Source: Neorhodopirellula pilleata
GTDB taxonomy: Bacteria; Planctomycetota; Planctomycetia; Pirellulales; Pirellulaceae
Length of the DNA: 64,000 nt
Assembly: GCF_007859915.1 (NCBI RefSeq)
Contig: NZ_SJPM01000003.1
Span: forward strand, 124,001-188,000
Reading direction: 5' to 3'
The position numbers were made by a program, and so were the translations under genes. Position 1 is the first letter of the stretch. Every line of letters begins with the position of its first letter. Below, piece after piece: positions 53,039 to 62,551 of this stretch. Below the pieces are notes generated by a model. The model was not told where the DNA came from. It was given only the letters and a program-made list of their open reading frames with translations, and made no database searches.

Positions 53039-56032
53039 TTGGAGACCAGGACAAAAAAATCTTATTCCAAGCGTCGCCCCCCGGTGGTCGAACGAGTCTT
53101 TTGCGGTTGGTCGGAGCCGCTGCTTTCTCATGCCGCCGAATGGTTGCTGCGATACCGACCGGCGTCCCCATCGACGGATCAGCCGTTGTTTGACGGGATC
53201 GACACCGGTGAATCCGATGGCGTCGACGCTTCCGCCGGAGCGGTGGATTTAAGTGGGTTCGATGTGGTCTTGCCTTCCAGTCGCGCCGTCGACCGATTGC
53301 GTGAAAAACTGGTGACTATCGCATCGGAATCCAATCAAGCTTACCTTCCGCCCCGTTTTTATCTTGTCGGACGATTGCCTAGTCTGCTGTATCGACGCCC
53401 GGCCGAGTGGGCGACCGATTTCGAGCAAACGCTTGCATGGGCCCGCGTCTTGGCAAATTCCGATCCAGAGCGATTGCAAACGCTCGTCCCCACGCCGCCT
53501 GATGCCGACGCGACGGCAGGTTGGTTGGACTTGGCCGCGACGGCTCGCCGATTGCAATCGTCGCTCGCCGCTGAAAATGTCTCCTTTCATCAAGTCCTGC
53601 GGCGGACCGAGGGGACCGCCGAACGCAACCGATGGGAGTTGCTGGTTGAAGCACAAGCCAACTACCTCGCCGAATTAGATAACGCAGAACGGTGTGATCC
53701 GAACCTCGCGGCGATGCAGGCCATCACCGAAAAACGCTGCCGTGCGTTACGGCCGATCGTGCTGATCGGGACGGCTGACTTGAGCGAACTGGTCAAAGCG
53801 ATGATGCGAGATGTGAAGATGCCGGTCACGTCACTTGTCGCAGCTCCCGACGAGGAATCGCATCGATTCGATGAGTTTGGTTGTTTGATTCCCGATGCTT
53901 GGAAAGATCATGTCTTGCCGATCAGCGACGATCAATTGATTGCCGCCGACTCGGTCGATGATCAATCGCAAGCCGTCACGGAAATGCTCGCCGATTACGG
54001 AACCGACCACTCGACCGATCAAATCACCATCGGGGTAACGGATGAGTCCCAAGTCGCCCCGATCGAGAACCGTTGCCGTTTACTCGGCGTTGCCACCTAT
54101 CGGCATCTCGGCTACACGGCCTCCCAAACGGCGATCGGTCGCTTGATGGACTTGGTCGTTGCGTATCAAAACCGTCGAACATGGCGTTCCTTGGCGGCTT
54201 TGGTTCGTCACGCCGACGTCTACCAAATGATTGATCGTGAGTTTGCGAAGAATGCAGAAGACGGCAATCACCATGTCGATTGGTTGACCCGCTTGGATCA
54301 ATTACTTTCGGAGGCCTTTCCACAAAGTGTCGATGCCGATTTGCCCGGCGAACGAAAGGAATCGGGATCGGCCGATCAAGTGCTCGGAATCGTCGAAGCG
54401 TGGCTAACGCCGCTGAACCAAAAACGCAGACGCATCGGCAAATGGAGTCGCATTCTCGCCGACGTCCTGCAGGCGCTCTATCAAGACGTTCCCGTTTGTG
54501 CTGACGAAACCGGCGCAACACGAACTCGACTTGCTACCAAGGCGACCTGCGAACTATTGCACCAGTACGAAAAGCTGAGCACGAAACTCGACACGCCTGT
54601 CGATTCACTGACCGCGTTGGAAATGCTCGCCACACGGATCGCGGTCGTTCCTCTGCCCGGTGATCCGTCGCCCGACAAGGTCAACATCCTCGGTTGGCTC
54701 GACTTGACCCTCGACGATGCACCGGCGTTGGTCGTTTGTGGGTTGAACCATCCCTTCGTCCCGGAGGCCGCCTCGGGAGACCCGTTCTTGCCCGCCTCGC
54801 TGCAGTCCAAACTAAGCCAACGCAACAACGAGCGGCGTTACGCGCGCGACGTTCACGCGATGCATCAAATGCTGACGACGCGATCGGCCGTGCACTTCAT
54901 TGTCGGCAAGCGGAGTGCGGACGAATCGCCGACCCCGCCGAGCCGCCTGCTCGCCGCCGCGATTGCGGATGATGCGGCGCGCCGCGTGTGTCGGTTGTTA
55001 ACGACGAGTCGGCCGCGAATCGAGGTCGTGTCCGGCGATGCGATCGACGTCGCCGGCTCGGCAACGACTACAGTGTCACCGTTGCCAGGTTATTTCAATT
55101 CGCCTCCGCCGCCTGAACCCGGACGCACCGTCGATGTCTTGAGTGTGACCGCGTTTTCGGCTTACCTGGCGTGCCCGTATCGTTTTTACCTTCGTCACGT
55201 TTTGAAACTTCGACCGCTCGATGATGCCGCGTTGGAACTCGCCGCCAACCAGTTTGGTGACTTGGTCCACGGCGCGCTGGAGAATTTCGGCGACGGACCT
55301 GACAAAGACGAGCCCGATCCAGACAAGATCGCTAAAGCGTTGATCGAGAACCTGCATCGTTATGCCAAGAAGCACTACGGCGACAACACGCAAGCGGCGA
55401 TCGCGATCCAAGTCCGACAAGCCGAACGACGTTTGAAAGTCGTCGCTCAGCGGCAAGCCGAACGGATCGCCCAGGGGTGGCGGATTCACGCGGTCGAGGA
55501 TTCAGTCGACGAACTCGACTACGACCGGAAAAAGAAGAAGCCCAAAAAGCCGACCGGGATTCTGCTCGATGGCAAGTTCACGGGGCTGCGCGGACGATTC
55601 GATCGCATCGACCATCACCCCGAAACGGGCCGCTGGGCGATTCTCGATTACAAGACACACGGTCACTCTCCCGAGAAAAAACATTTGAAAACCGCACCTG
55701 ATGGGTCGACCCGATGGATCGACTTGCAACTGCCGCTGTATCGTCGGTTCATCCCCGATCTGGGAATTTCCGCCGATCCGCAAGACGTTGAATTGGGCTA
55801 TTTCAACGTCGCCGAAAAAGACACCGAAACGAAAATCAATCTGGCATCGTTCACCGAATCGCAATTCGAAGCCGCCGACGAATTAATTCATTGGTGCGTT
55901 CGCCAGATTCGGGAGTGTCGATTTGAACCGAATCCGGACGGTGTGCAGTACGACGACTACGACATGATGTTCAACGACGCCGGCTACGGCGGGAGCGTCG
56001 TCCCCGATGAAGAGATGGAGGTGATGTCGTGA
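53039..56032 (+). CDS. addB: AddB-like helicase-nuclease subunit
   Basis: 997 residues from a TTG just after an in-frame stop; the first family-like stretch is RVFCGWSEPLLSHAAEWLL. The N-terminal helicase-like part lacks a Walker A lysine motif, as in AddB proteins that have lost ATPase function. The C-terminal RecB-type nuclease is intact: SVTAFSAYLACPYRFYLRHV, GRFDRIDHHPETGRWAILDY then KTHG near residues 851-872. The four Cys that hold the iron-sulfur cluster in Bacillus AddB are not kept: only CPYRF remains, and the C-terminal CxxC is replaced by a DDYDMMFNDAGY stretch. Its end overlaps the addA start by 4 bases. Confidence 0.85.
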   Translation: METRTKKSYSKRRPPVVERVFCGWSEPLLSHAAEWLLRYRPASPSTDQPLFDGIDTGESDGVDASAGAVDLSGFDVVLPSSRAVDRLREKLVTIASESNQAYLPPRFYLVGRLPSLLYRRPAEWATDFEQTLAWARVLANSDPERLQTLVPTPPDADATAGWLDLAATARRLQSSLAAENVSFHQVLRRTEGTAERNRWELLVEAQANYLAELDNAERCDPNLAAMQAITEKRCRALRPIVLIGTADLSELVKAMMRDVKMPVTSLVAAPDEESHRFDEFGCLIPDAWKDHVLPISDDQLIAADSVDDQSQAVTEMLADYGTDHSTDQITIGVTDESQVAPIENRCRLLGVATYRHLGYTASQTAIGRLMDLVVAYQNRRTWRSLAALVRHADVYQMIDREFAKNAEDGNHHVDWLTRLDQLLSEAFPQSVDADLPGERKESGSADQVLGIVEAWLTPLNQKRRRIGKWSRILADVLQALYQDVPVCADETGATRTRLATKATCELLHQYEKLSTKLDTPVDSLTALEMLATRIAVVPLPGDPSPDKVNILGWLDLTLDDAPALVVCGLNHPFVPEAASGDPFLPASLQSKLSQRNNERRYARDVHAMHQMLTTRSAVHFIVGKRSADESPTPPSRLLAAAIADDAARRVCRLLTTSRPRIEVVSGDAIDVAGSATTTVSPLPGYFNSPPPPEPGRTVDVLSVTAFSAYLACPYRFYLRHVLKLRPLDDAALELAANQFGDLVHGALENFGDGPDKDEPDPDKIAKALIENLHRYAKKHYGDNTQAAIAIQVRQAERRLKVVAQRQAERIAQGWRIHAVEDSVDELDYDRKKKKPKKPTGILLDGKFTGLRGRFDRIDHHPETGRWAILDYKTHGHSPEKKHLKTAPDGSTRWIDLQLPLYRRFIPDLGISADPQDVELGYFNVAEKDTETKINLASFTESQFEAADELIHWCVRQIRECRFEPNPDGVQYDDYDMMFNDAGYGGSVVPDEEMEVMS

Positions 56033-58836
56033 TGTCCCACGAAAGCATCCAGTACGAACTCGCCACATCCGAGGACGATATTTCTGCCGCACTCGATGAG
56101 CTCGAACGCAGCGAACTCGGACGCAGCGAGATCGATCGCAATGAGATCGATTCGAGTGACGCCAACGACGAGTTGTTATTGGACCGCCAACTGATCACGC
56201 CGGAATTACTTCGCGGCGCGTTCGAACCGACGTTGGTGCGAGCCTCCGCAGGAACGGGAAAGACGTACCAACTCACCGCGCGGTTGCTGAAGATCATGCT
56301 CACCGGCGCACCGCCGGAAACCGTATTGGCGACCACGTTCACCCGCAAAGCCGCCGGAGAAATCTTGACCCGGGTGTTGACCACGTTGGGTTCCGCAGCC
56401 GACGCGAGTCAACCTAAGGCCCTCGCCGAGCTTCAGCAGCAAGTCGGTTTGCCCGGACTGCCGAGGCATGTTTGCGGCCAACTGTTTCACCGTTTGCTTA
56501 AAAACATTCACCGCATCCGAATTTGCACACTCGATAGTTTGTTCTCGCAACTCGCTCGGGCGTTGCCGTTCGAACTCGATCTGCCGCCGGGGTGGCGACT
56601 GACCGACGAGATCGAGGAAATTTGGCTTCGCCAACTCGCGATCACGAACATGATCGACGCGTTGCAATCCTCGGAGATCGAATCGTTGGTCTCGATGCTC
56701 GGTCGCGGTGATGTCAAACGAAACGTCGCCCGCGAATTGATCCAGGTCGTTGAGAACACTTACGGCCTGTCCCGACAAGCAACTCAGGAAGCTTGGGATC
56801 AACTCGACGTGCCCACCCGCCCCGAATCGGCCGAGATCACACGAACGGCCGGATCGTTCCGCATGGCCGAGCCGAAACAAAAAACGATCCTCGCGCTATT
56901 ACAAAAAATGGCCGACCATCTCGACGCCCGCGATTTGTCGCCACTGATCGAAGAAACCTTGTTGGCGAACATCCACAAAGCCCACTTGAGCGGCGATGAA
57001 GTTAAGTTCGGACGCAGCAAGTTTCCGCCCGGTCTGGAGGCCGATCTGGAAATTTTGTACGAGTGCGTTAAGTCGGAATCCTTGTCCTTACTGCGCAGCC
57101 AAAATCATGCGACCGGATCTTTAGCGGCGCACTACAACGACGCGATCACGAGCGTCAAACAAGCACAGGCTTCGTTCGCTTTCGACGATATTGCCGTGCG
57201 ATTGGCGAGCGTGTTCACGACGCTCGACGTCGCCACGATTCAAAACAAATTGGACTCGCGAATCGATCACTTGCTGTTGGACGAGTTCCAAGACACTTCT
57301 CCAGTGCAGTGGCAGGTTCTTAAGGTCATCGCCCAATCGGTTGTGCCTGCGAGCGCATCGAAAGGAACATCGAGCGATTCCGTAACGATGATCGATCCCC
57401 GGCGAACCCAATCTTTCTTTTGCGTTGGTGATACCAAACAAGCGATCTACGGATGGCGCGGTGGTGTTGCCGAGATTTTTGATGCGGTCGACCAACAGAT
57501 CGCCGGCATCGCGAGCATCCCTCAAGACGAAAGTTATCGCAGCAGTCGAGTGGTCTTGGACGCGGTCACCGAAGCGTTTCAAAATTTGACTCGACATCCG
57601 CTCGCCGAGATGCCTTGTCCGGCCGACCCGGCCGACAAAGCGGTTTACGAAGCCGAGGCGTTGCAGGAATTCGCGACGAAGTTTCCTCCGCAAACCGCAG
57701 CGAAGGACTTGCCCGGCTACGTCCGTTTCATGACCGGGCCGATCGTCCCGCCGCAACCCAACCCCGCCGACCCGGACGGCAAACCGGTCAAAGCCTCGGC
57801 GGCGGACGTGCAGGCGGCGCTGGTCGAAGAGGTTGCCACGCAAATCGCGCAGCTCAGCGCCGCGGCACCGGGGTTAAGCATCGGGGTGCTCACGCGGACC
57901 AACGCGACGGTGCGCTACCTGATCAACGCACTCGAGTCCCGTGGCGTTGATGTCAGTGCTGAGGGTGGCAATCCCCTCGATGATTCGGTCGCGGTACGTT
58001 GGATCTTGTCGGCGTTGATGATGGTCGAGCATCCCGGTGACGGACGTTGGCGACATCACATCGCGTTCTCGCCATTGGCCGATCATTTACCACTGGGGCG
58101 AGACGACGCGCGGGCGGCAGCGGCCGACGAACTGCGTCGTCGGATCGAAGACCAAGGCCTTCCCGAAGTGGTGTTGTTCCTCGCATCGGCCCTGATGCCC
58201 CATTGTGATTCTCGCGAGCGTGTTCGATTGCAACAGCTCATCGAACTGACCACGCAGTTTCATCACATCGGACGAACACGCTTGCGAGACTTTGTCGACC
58301 TGGTTCGGATCAAACGTGTGCAACGTCCCAAGGCTGCGGCAGTACGCGTGATGACGGTTCACCAGTCCAAGGGGCTGGAGTTCGATGCGGTGTTCTTGCC
58401 CGAGATTCACAAAGAGTTGCTCGGCCGACCGCCCCAGTGCATCGCCGACCTTCCCGACTTGAGCAAGCCGCCGGTGGGTTTAACCCGCAGCGTCGGCGAG
58501 AAACAATGGCACTACCTACCGCCACGTTGGCAACGCGTGATCGGCGGCAACGTCAAGGCGAGAATGACCGAAGCGATGTGTCTGTTGTACGTCGCCATGA
58601 CCCGCGCCCGACAGGGTTTGTACTTGTTCACGCCCCCGAGCACGAACGCCGAATTCGCCAACAAGAACGCGGCGTCCTTATTGTTCCACGCCTGGAACGG
58701 ACCAGCCGATCCAGACGCCGACCCGACCGACGGCAACTGCGTGCTCTTCGAATCCGGCACACCGAATTGGTGGAGTGAAGCCAAGGCTGAATCGCCAACC
58801 GCCGGTAAACGAGGTACCCATCCGAAAAGGGCGTGA
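56029..58836 (+). CDS. addA: AddA-like UvrD helicase without nuclease domain
   Basis: 935 residues. All SF1 motifs are visible: Walker A VRASAGTGKTYQL, LLLDEFQDTSPVQWQVL, VGDTKQAIYGWRGG, VMTVHQSKGLEFDAVFLPE and LLYVAMTRARQGLYLF. The protein ends about 70 residues after the last motif, so the C-terminal RecB-family nuclease found in Bacillus AddA is missing. The complex would then have one motor (AddA) and one nuclease (AddB). It should process double-strand DNA ends for RecA loading. Confidence 0.88.
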   Translation: MMSHESIQYELATSEDDISAALDELERSELGRSEIDRNEIDSSDANDELLLDRQLITPELLRGAFEPTLVRASAGTGKTYQLTARLLKIMLTGAPPETVLATTFTRKAAGEILTRVLTTLGSAADASQPKALAELQQQVGLPGLPRHVCGQLFHRLLKNIHRIRICTLDSLFSQLARALPFELDLPPGWRLTDEIEEIWLRQLAITNMIDALQSSEIESLVSMLGRGDVKRNVARELIQVVENTYGLSRQATQEAWDQLDVPTRPESAEITRTAGSFRMAEPKQKTILALLQKMADHLDARDLSPLIEETLLANIHKAHLSGDEVKFGRSKFPPGLEADLEILYECVKSESLSLLRSQNHATGSLAAHYNDAITSVKQAQASFAFDDIAVRLASVFTTLDVATIQNKLDSRIDHLLLDEFQDTSPVQWQVLKVIAQSVVPASASKGTSSDSVTMIDPRRTQSFFCVGDTKQAIYGWRGGVAEIFDAVDQQIAGIASIPQDESYRSSRVVLDAVTEAFQNLTRHPLAEMPCPADPADKAVYEAEALQEFATKFPPQTAAKDLPGYVRFMTGPIVPPQPNPADPDGKPVKASAADVQAALVEEVATQIAQLSAAAPGLSIGVLTRTNATVRYLINALESRGVDVSAEGGNPLDDSVAVRWILSALMMVEHPGDGRWRHHIAFSPLADHLPLGRDDARAAAADELRRRIEDQGLPEVVLFLASALMPHCDSRERVRLQQLIELTTQFHHIGRTRLRDFVDLVRIKRVQRPKAAAVRVMTVHQSKGLEFDAVFLPEIHKELLGRPPQCIADLPDLSKPPVGLTRSVGEKQWHYLPPRWQRVIGGNVKARMTEAMCLLYVAMTRARQGLYLFTPPSTNAEFANKNAASLLFHAWNGPADPDADPTDGNCVLFESGTPNWWSEAKAESPTAGKRGTHPKRA

Positions 58837-58854
58837 AGCTTTGCAGGAACACTT

Positions 58855-58913
58855 TGTGGTGGCGACTTTCAGTCGCCAAGCAGTCAAACGGCGACTGAAA
58901 GTCGCCGCCACGT
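58855..58913. repeat. Palindrome after addA, second copy of the feoB-downstream family
   Basis: GTGGTGGCGACTTTCAGTCG (58856 on) pairs with GGCGACTGAAAGTCGCCGCC (58890 on). It is nearly the same inner palindrome as at 40670-40723, and again lies between two convergent gene ends (addA and the TlpA gene). Confidence 0.85.
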
Positions 58914-58937
58914 GCAGAATGCCTTACTCGGTTTAAA

Positions 58938-60227
58938 TCACTCACCCGCTTCTTCAGGTGAAGAAGCGTCTTTCTCCTTTGATTCCGACTCCGAGCCCGA
59001 TTCTGATTTTTCCGCCAAGTACTTCTCTAGCGTTGCTTCGATCTCGGCATTGCCTTGATTATGTTCAACCGCAAGCCGTTGCCACTTGATCGCTTCATCC
59101 AGGTTCGCGAGTTCGTAATAGCATCGAGCGACGGTATCCAAGACGGCAGGGTCTTCATCGTTCCTCAGTTCCGACGCCCGTCGAGCGGCCTTCAATGCAA
59201 GTTCCAGATCTGGCGAGTCGGGAAGGGTCGCCGCCGACCAAGCAATTTGATTGAGCATATTGGCGTCGTCCCAGGCTGCTTCGACGATTTCGGCACGGAC
59301 GGCTGACATTTCATCGGTACGACCGGCCAACTGAAGAACTCTTAATCGCAACGACATGAGCTGGATCGAGTTCTCGTCCTCTTGTTGAGCTTGGTTGAGC
59401 ATTTCGAGAGCCCCGTCCCAATCTTTCGCTCGTGCGAATGAACTGAGCTTGGCGGACATTTCTTGAAGGCGTTGTTGTTTTTCGTGCGCAACAATCGCTG
59501 CGGCACGATCCCATTGGCCTTCGACAATTTGCTTCAACGGCTCGTCGATCGAACCGGGATGGCCGATCCATTCAATGACTCCATCGCGACCAACGACGAA
59601 AGCACACGGGATACCGTTTTGGCCGGCCGCCCGCATGTAGGCGGTGTTCGTCCAATCGCGATCATCGATCGCGAGTCGATACTGAATCGTTTCGTCCCAT
59701 GTCTTGCCGTCACTTGCCGGGGCTTCAAGGAAGGTAGCCACCTTTTCTTGCGTCTCTCGTGTGACTCCGACGAACGCGACTTCATCGCCGTACTCTTGTT
59801 GAAGCGAACTGATATGCGGCATGCCGACTCGACACGGGCCGCACCACGTCGCCCAGAACTCCACCACATGGACTTTGCCGGTCAACGTTTGATCGACCGG
59901 TTCGCCTTTAACCCAAGTTGCGACGTGCAAACCAGGATTGGGGTCACCGATGCCGAGTTCTTGTGGAGGTGTGGGCAATGGGGCAAGCGTTTGCGCGGGT
60001 GATTCGAGTGTCCCGTCGGCAGCGTTCTCTGCACTGCCTGGCATGTTCGCGGCGTCTTCTGCGATCATTGCCGTGTCATTTTCTAACGGTCGAGACGCCA
60101 GATCGGGTTCGGCCGTAGAATCGCATCCGATCAAGCAGATCAATGCGGGGATCACCCAAGAAACGATTGCCGAGGGATATTGAAATCGGCTCGCGGCTCG
60201 ATGGTGACTAGAAGTTGTAGAGCCCAT
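58938..60227 (-). CDS. TlpA-type thioredoxin lipoprotein with C-terminal TPR region
   Basis: 429 residues. The signal peptide ends in a lipobox (LICLIGCDS). The thioredoxin domain has VHVVEFWATWCGPCRVGMPH with the WCGPC active site and a cis-Pro region NGIPCAFVVGRDG. The last 170 residues are helical TPR-like repeats (DPAVLDTVARCYYELANLDE is one) and end in an acidic Ser/Glu tail. It should reduce disulfides or haem ligands outside the cytoplasm, with the TPR part binding a partner. Confidence 0.9.
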   Translation of the reverse strand: MGSTTSSHHRAASRFQYPSAIVSWVIPALICLIGCDSTAEPDLASRPLENDTAMIAEDAANMPGSAENAADGTLESPAQTLAPLPTPPQELGIGDPNPGLHVATWVKGEPVDQTLTGKVHVVEFWATWCGPCRVGMPHISSLQQEYGDEVAFVGVTRETQEKVATFLEAPASDGKTWDETIQYRLAIDDRDWTNTAYMRAAGQNGIPCAFVVGRDGVIEWIGHPGSIDEPLKQIVEGQWDRAAAIVAHEKQQRLQEMSAKLSSFARAKDWDGALEMLNQAQQEDENSIQLMSLRLRVLQLAGRTDEMSAVRAEIVEAAWDDANMLNQIAWSAATLPDSPDLELALKAARRASELRNDEDPAVLDTVARCYYELANLDEAIKWQRLAVEHNQGNAEIEATLEKYLAEKSESGSESESKEKDASSPEEAGE

Positions 60228-60331
60228 AGCACTGATTAGTCCATAAGTTGTGATGATTTGGAAGCCGCCGGAATCGTTATGCTATCGTCTCGACATTCGT
60301 GAGGCAACGAAGTTTCCATCGTGTCGGCCTG

Positions 60332-60472
60332 ATGAGAGAGGCTCGACTTCTCCAGCGAGACATGGCTCGCCGAGGCGACATTGATGCCGACCGCCGGTTG
60401 CATCGCGTTGCCAGGGGCGTCACGATGGTGCCCGGGGCGACTCGGATGCGATCGGCCTGGGGGACTATTTAA
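60332..60472 (+). CDS. Possible 46-residue small ORF or structured leader before yifB
   Basis: An ATG frame of 46 codons encodes an Arg-rich peptide (MREARLLQRDMARRGDIDA ... MRSAWGTI) and stops 15 bases before the yifB start. GAGAGGAA lies between the two and could serve yifB. The same DNA has several short palindromes (GCGAGACATGGCTCGC, GCCGAGGC), so a structured RNA leader is an equal possibility. Confidence 0.3.
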   Translation: MREARLLQRDMARRGDIDADRRLHRVARGVTMVPGATRMRSAWGTI

Positions 60473-60487
60473 GAGAGGAATGATGCA

Positions 60488-62029
60488 ATGCTGGCACGTC
60501 TGAAGACATTCACGTTGCTCGGGATCGAAGCGATGCCGGTTGATGTCGAAGTTGATATTTCACCGGCAGCGATGCCCAAAACGATCCTGGTCGGCTTGCC
60601 CGACACGGCCGTCAAGGAGTCCACGCACCGGGTCGAGCGGGCCATCGTCAACAGCGGTTTCATTCGGCCTCAAGATCGGATCGTGGTCAACTTGGCACCC
60701 GGCGATTTACCCAAGCAAGCGCCTTCATTCGATCTGCCAGTTGCGTTGGGCGTTCTCGCGGGCAGCGGGCAACTTGATACGGCAAGGTTGGAAGATTACG
60801 CCGTGGTCGGGGAACTCGCCCTCGAAGGCATCACCCGTCCGATCAAAGGAGCTTTATCGATCGCGATCGAAGCGGCCAAAGATGCATCACTGAAGGGTCT
60901 CGTTGTGCCGTCGGCCAATGCCCCCGAAGCGGCCGTTGTTGAAGACCTCGAAGTGATCGCGGTGGATTCTCTAGCGCAGTGCGTGGCATTCTTTGCGGGA
61001 GAACTCGACATCCCGCCTGTTCCCAGCCGAGTGGATGAAATTTTTCAGGCCTTCAGTGAATACGACGTCGACTTCGCCGACGTGCGAGGCCAAGAGATGG
61101 CTAAGCGAGCGATGACGCTCAGTGCGGCAGGTCGACACAATTTACTGATGATCGGACCTCCCGGTTCTGGCAAGACGATGCTCGCAAAACGGATTCCGAC
61201 GATCTTGCCTCGATTGGTTCCCGGCGAATCGATTGAGACCACTCGGATTTACAGTGCGGTCGGACAACTTCCCCCCGGGCAACCGTTGCTCGCCACTCGC
61301 CCGTTTCGCAGCCCACATCATACGATCAGCGATGCCGGATTGGTCGGTGGAGGCAGCCCGCCCTCGCCGGGAGAAATCAGCAAGGCACATAACGGGATAT
61401 TGTTTCTTGATGAATTACCCGAATTCAATCGCAAGACCCTCGAAGTCATGCGGCAACCGCTTGAAGACGGCGTCGTCACGATCTCGCGAGCATTGCGAAG
61501 TACCACCTTCCCCGCCGATTTCATGTTGATCGCGGCGGCTAATCCGTGCCCGTGTGGTTATCGCAGCGATCCCAGACGAAGTTGTCATTGCACACCGCCC
61601 CAGATCGAACGTTACATGTCGAAGATCTCGGGGCCACTGCTCGATCGTATCGACATTCACATCGAAGTACCTGCGGTTCCATTTGACGAACTATCGGCAC
61701 GTACGACAACGTCGGAATCCAGCGAGATGATGCGGGTTCATGTGGTGAAGGCCCGTGAAGCTCAAGCAGATCGTTTTCGTAATAGCCCGGTTCGCTACAA
61801 CGCACAAATGACCAGTCGTCAAGTCCGACAATACTGCGAACTCGAGCCCGCAGGAAAACAAATGTTGCGAGCCGGGGTCGAATCGCTCGGGCTGTCCGCT
61901 CGAGCCCACGATAAAATCCTTCGCGTCGCCCGCACGATCGCCGACATCGCCGGTAGCGACGCGATCGGCGAAGAACACCTCGCCGAAGCCATCAGCTACC
62001 GAAACCTCGACGCGGATATTTGGGTCTAA
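60488..62029 (+). CDS. YifB/ComM family Mg-chelatase-like AAA ATPase
   Basis: 513 residues. The N-terminal ChlI/lon-like domain (VDVEVDISPAAMPKTILVGL, then PDTAVKES) is typical of ComM/YifB. The AAA core has Walker A MIGPPGSGKTMLAKR near residue 225, FLDELPEFNRKTLE as Walker B, and the ANPCPCGY Cys motif. The C-terminal domain includes YNAQMTSRQVRQYC and AEAISYRNLD. ComM is a hexameric helicase that promotes branch migration during natural transformation in Vibrio; in other bacteria its role is less clear. Confidence 0.93.
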   Translation: MLARLKTFTLLGIEAMPVDVEVDISPAAMPKTILVGLPDTAVKESTHRVERAIVNSGFIRPQDRIVVNLAPGDLPKQAPSFDLPVALGVLAGSGQLDTARLEDYAVVGELALEGITRPIKGALSIAIEAAKDASLKGLVVPSANAPEAAVVEDLEVIAVDSLAQCVAFFAGELDIPPVPSRVDEIFQAFSEYDVDFADVRGQEMAKRAMTLSAAGRHNLLMIGPPGSGKTMLAKRIPTILPRLVPGESIETTRIYSAVGQLPPGQPLLATRPFRSPHHTISDAGLVGGGSPPSPGEISKAHNGILFLDELPEFNRKTLEVMRQPLEDGVVTISRALRSTTFPADFMLIAAANPCPCGYRSDPRRSCHCTPPQIERYMSKISGPLLDRIDIHIEVPAVPFDELSARTTTSESSEMMRVHVVKAREAQADRFRNSPVRYNAQMTSRQVRQYCELEPAGKQMLRAGVESLGLSARAHDKILRVARTIADIAGSDAIGEEHLAEAISYRNLDADIWV

Positions 62030-62175
62030 TGCATCAACGTTCAACCAATGGATTCCCGTGACGTGGTTCGGCTCAAACTCGTTTGCGAACGATTCGGTTT
62101 CGAATCCGGTGATCGAGTTCACCATCGACCGTCACCGGGCATGACAAGCGAGTCGAGGAAATTGCAAGAGAAATT

Positions 62176-62490
62176 CTAGAGGCTGGGGGACAAGTCGTCG
62201 GGCAATTGCAACCCTTTGCTTGAGTCAGGCCCGGTGGTGGAAGACGCCGATGGTTCCAAGGGCACCTCGTCGGGAAGCGTCATTCCGTTCTTGAGTTCTT
62301 TGGCTGGAACGTCAGACGACGATTCCGAAACGCCTGAGTCGGGAGCGGTCGTTGTCGTCGGGGCCATCCCGGTGGTGGGGGCGACGGAGGGTTCCGAACC
62401 GCCGCAACCGACCACGGTGATCCATGCCAATCCCATGAAGACACGGGCCAATCCCATGTAGACACGGCCGAATTGAAGAAAACGATCCAT
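62176..62490 (-). CDS. Small lipoprotein
   Basis: 104 residues. A signal peptide ends with a lipobox (WITVVGCGGSEPS). The mature part is a disordered Ser/Thr/Pro-rich linker with a doubled motif: NGMTLPDEVPLEP and KGLQLPDDLSPSL. Planctomycetes carry many short lipoproteins of this style; no function is known. Confidence 0.7.
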   Translation of the reverse strand: MDRFLQFGRVYMGLARVFMGLAWITVVGCGGSEPSVAPTTGMAPTTTTAPDSGVSESSSDVPAKELKNGMTLPDEVPLEPSASSTTGPDSSKGLQLPDDLSPSL

Positions 62491-62551
62491 CGTTGCACTC
62501 GTTTGAAAAGGTGTAAGGAAGCGGAGGAGTGCGGGATTGTAACGCGCCTCC

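Noticed and set aside
57121..57843. 240-residue minus-strand frame opposite addA
   Set aside because: It is antisense to conserved helicase motifs.
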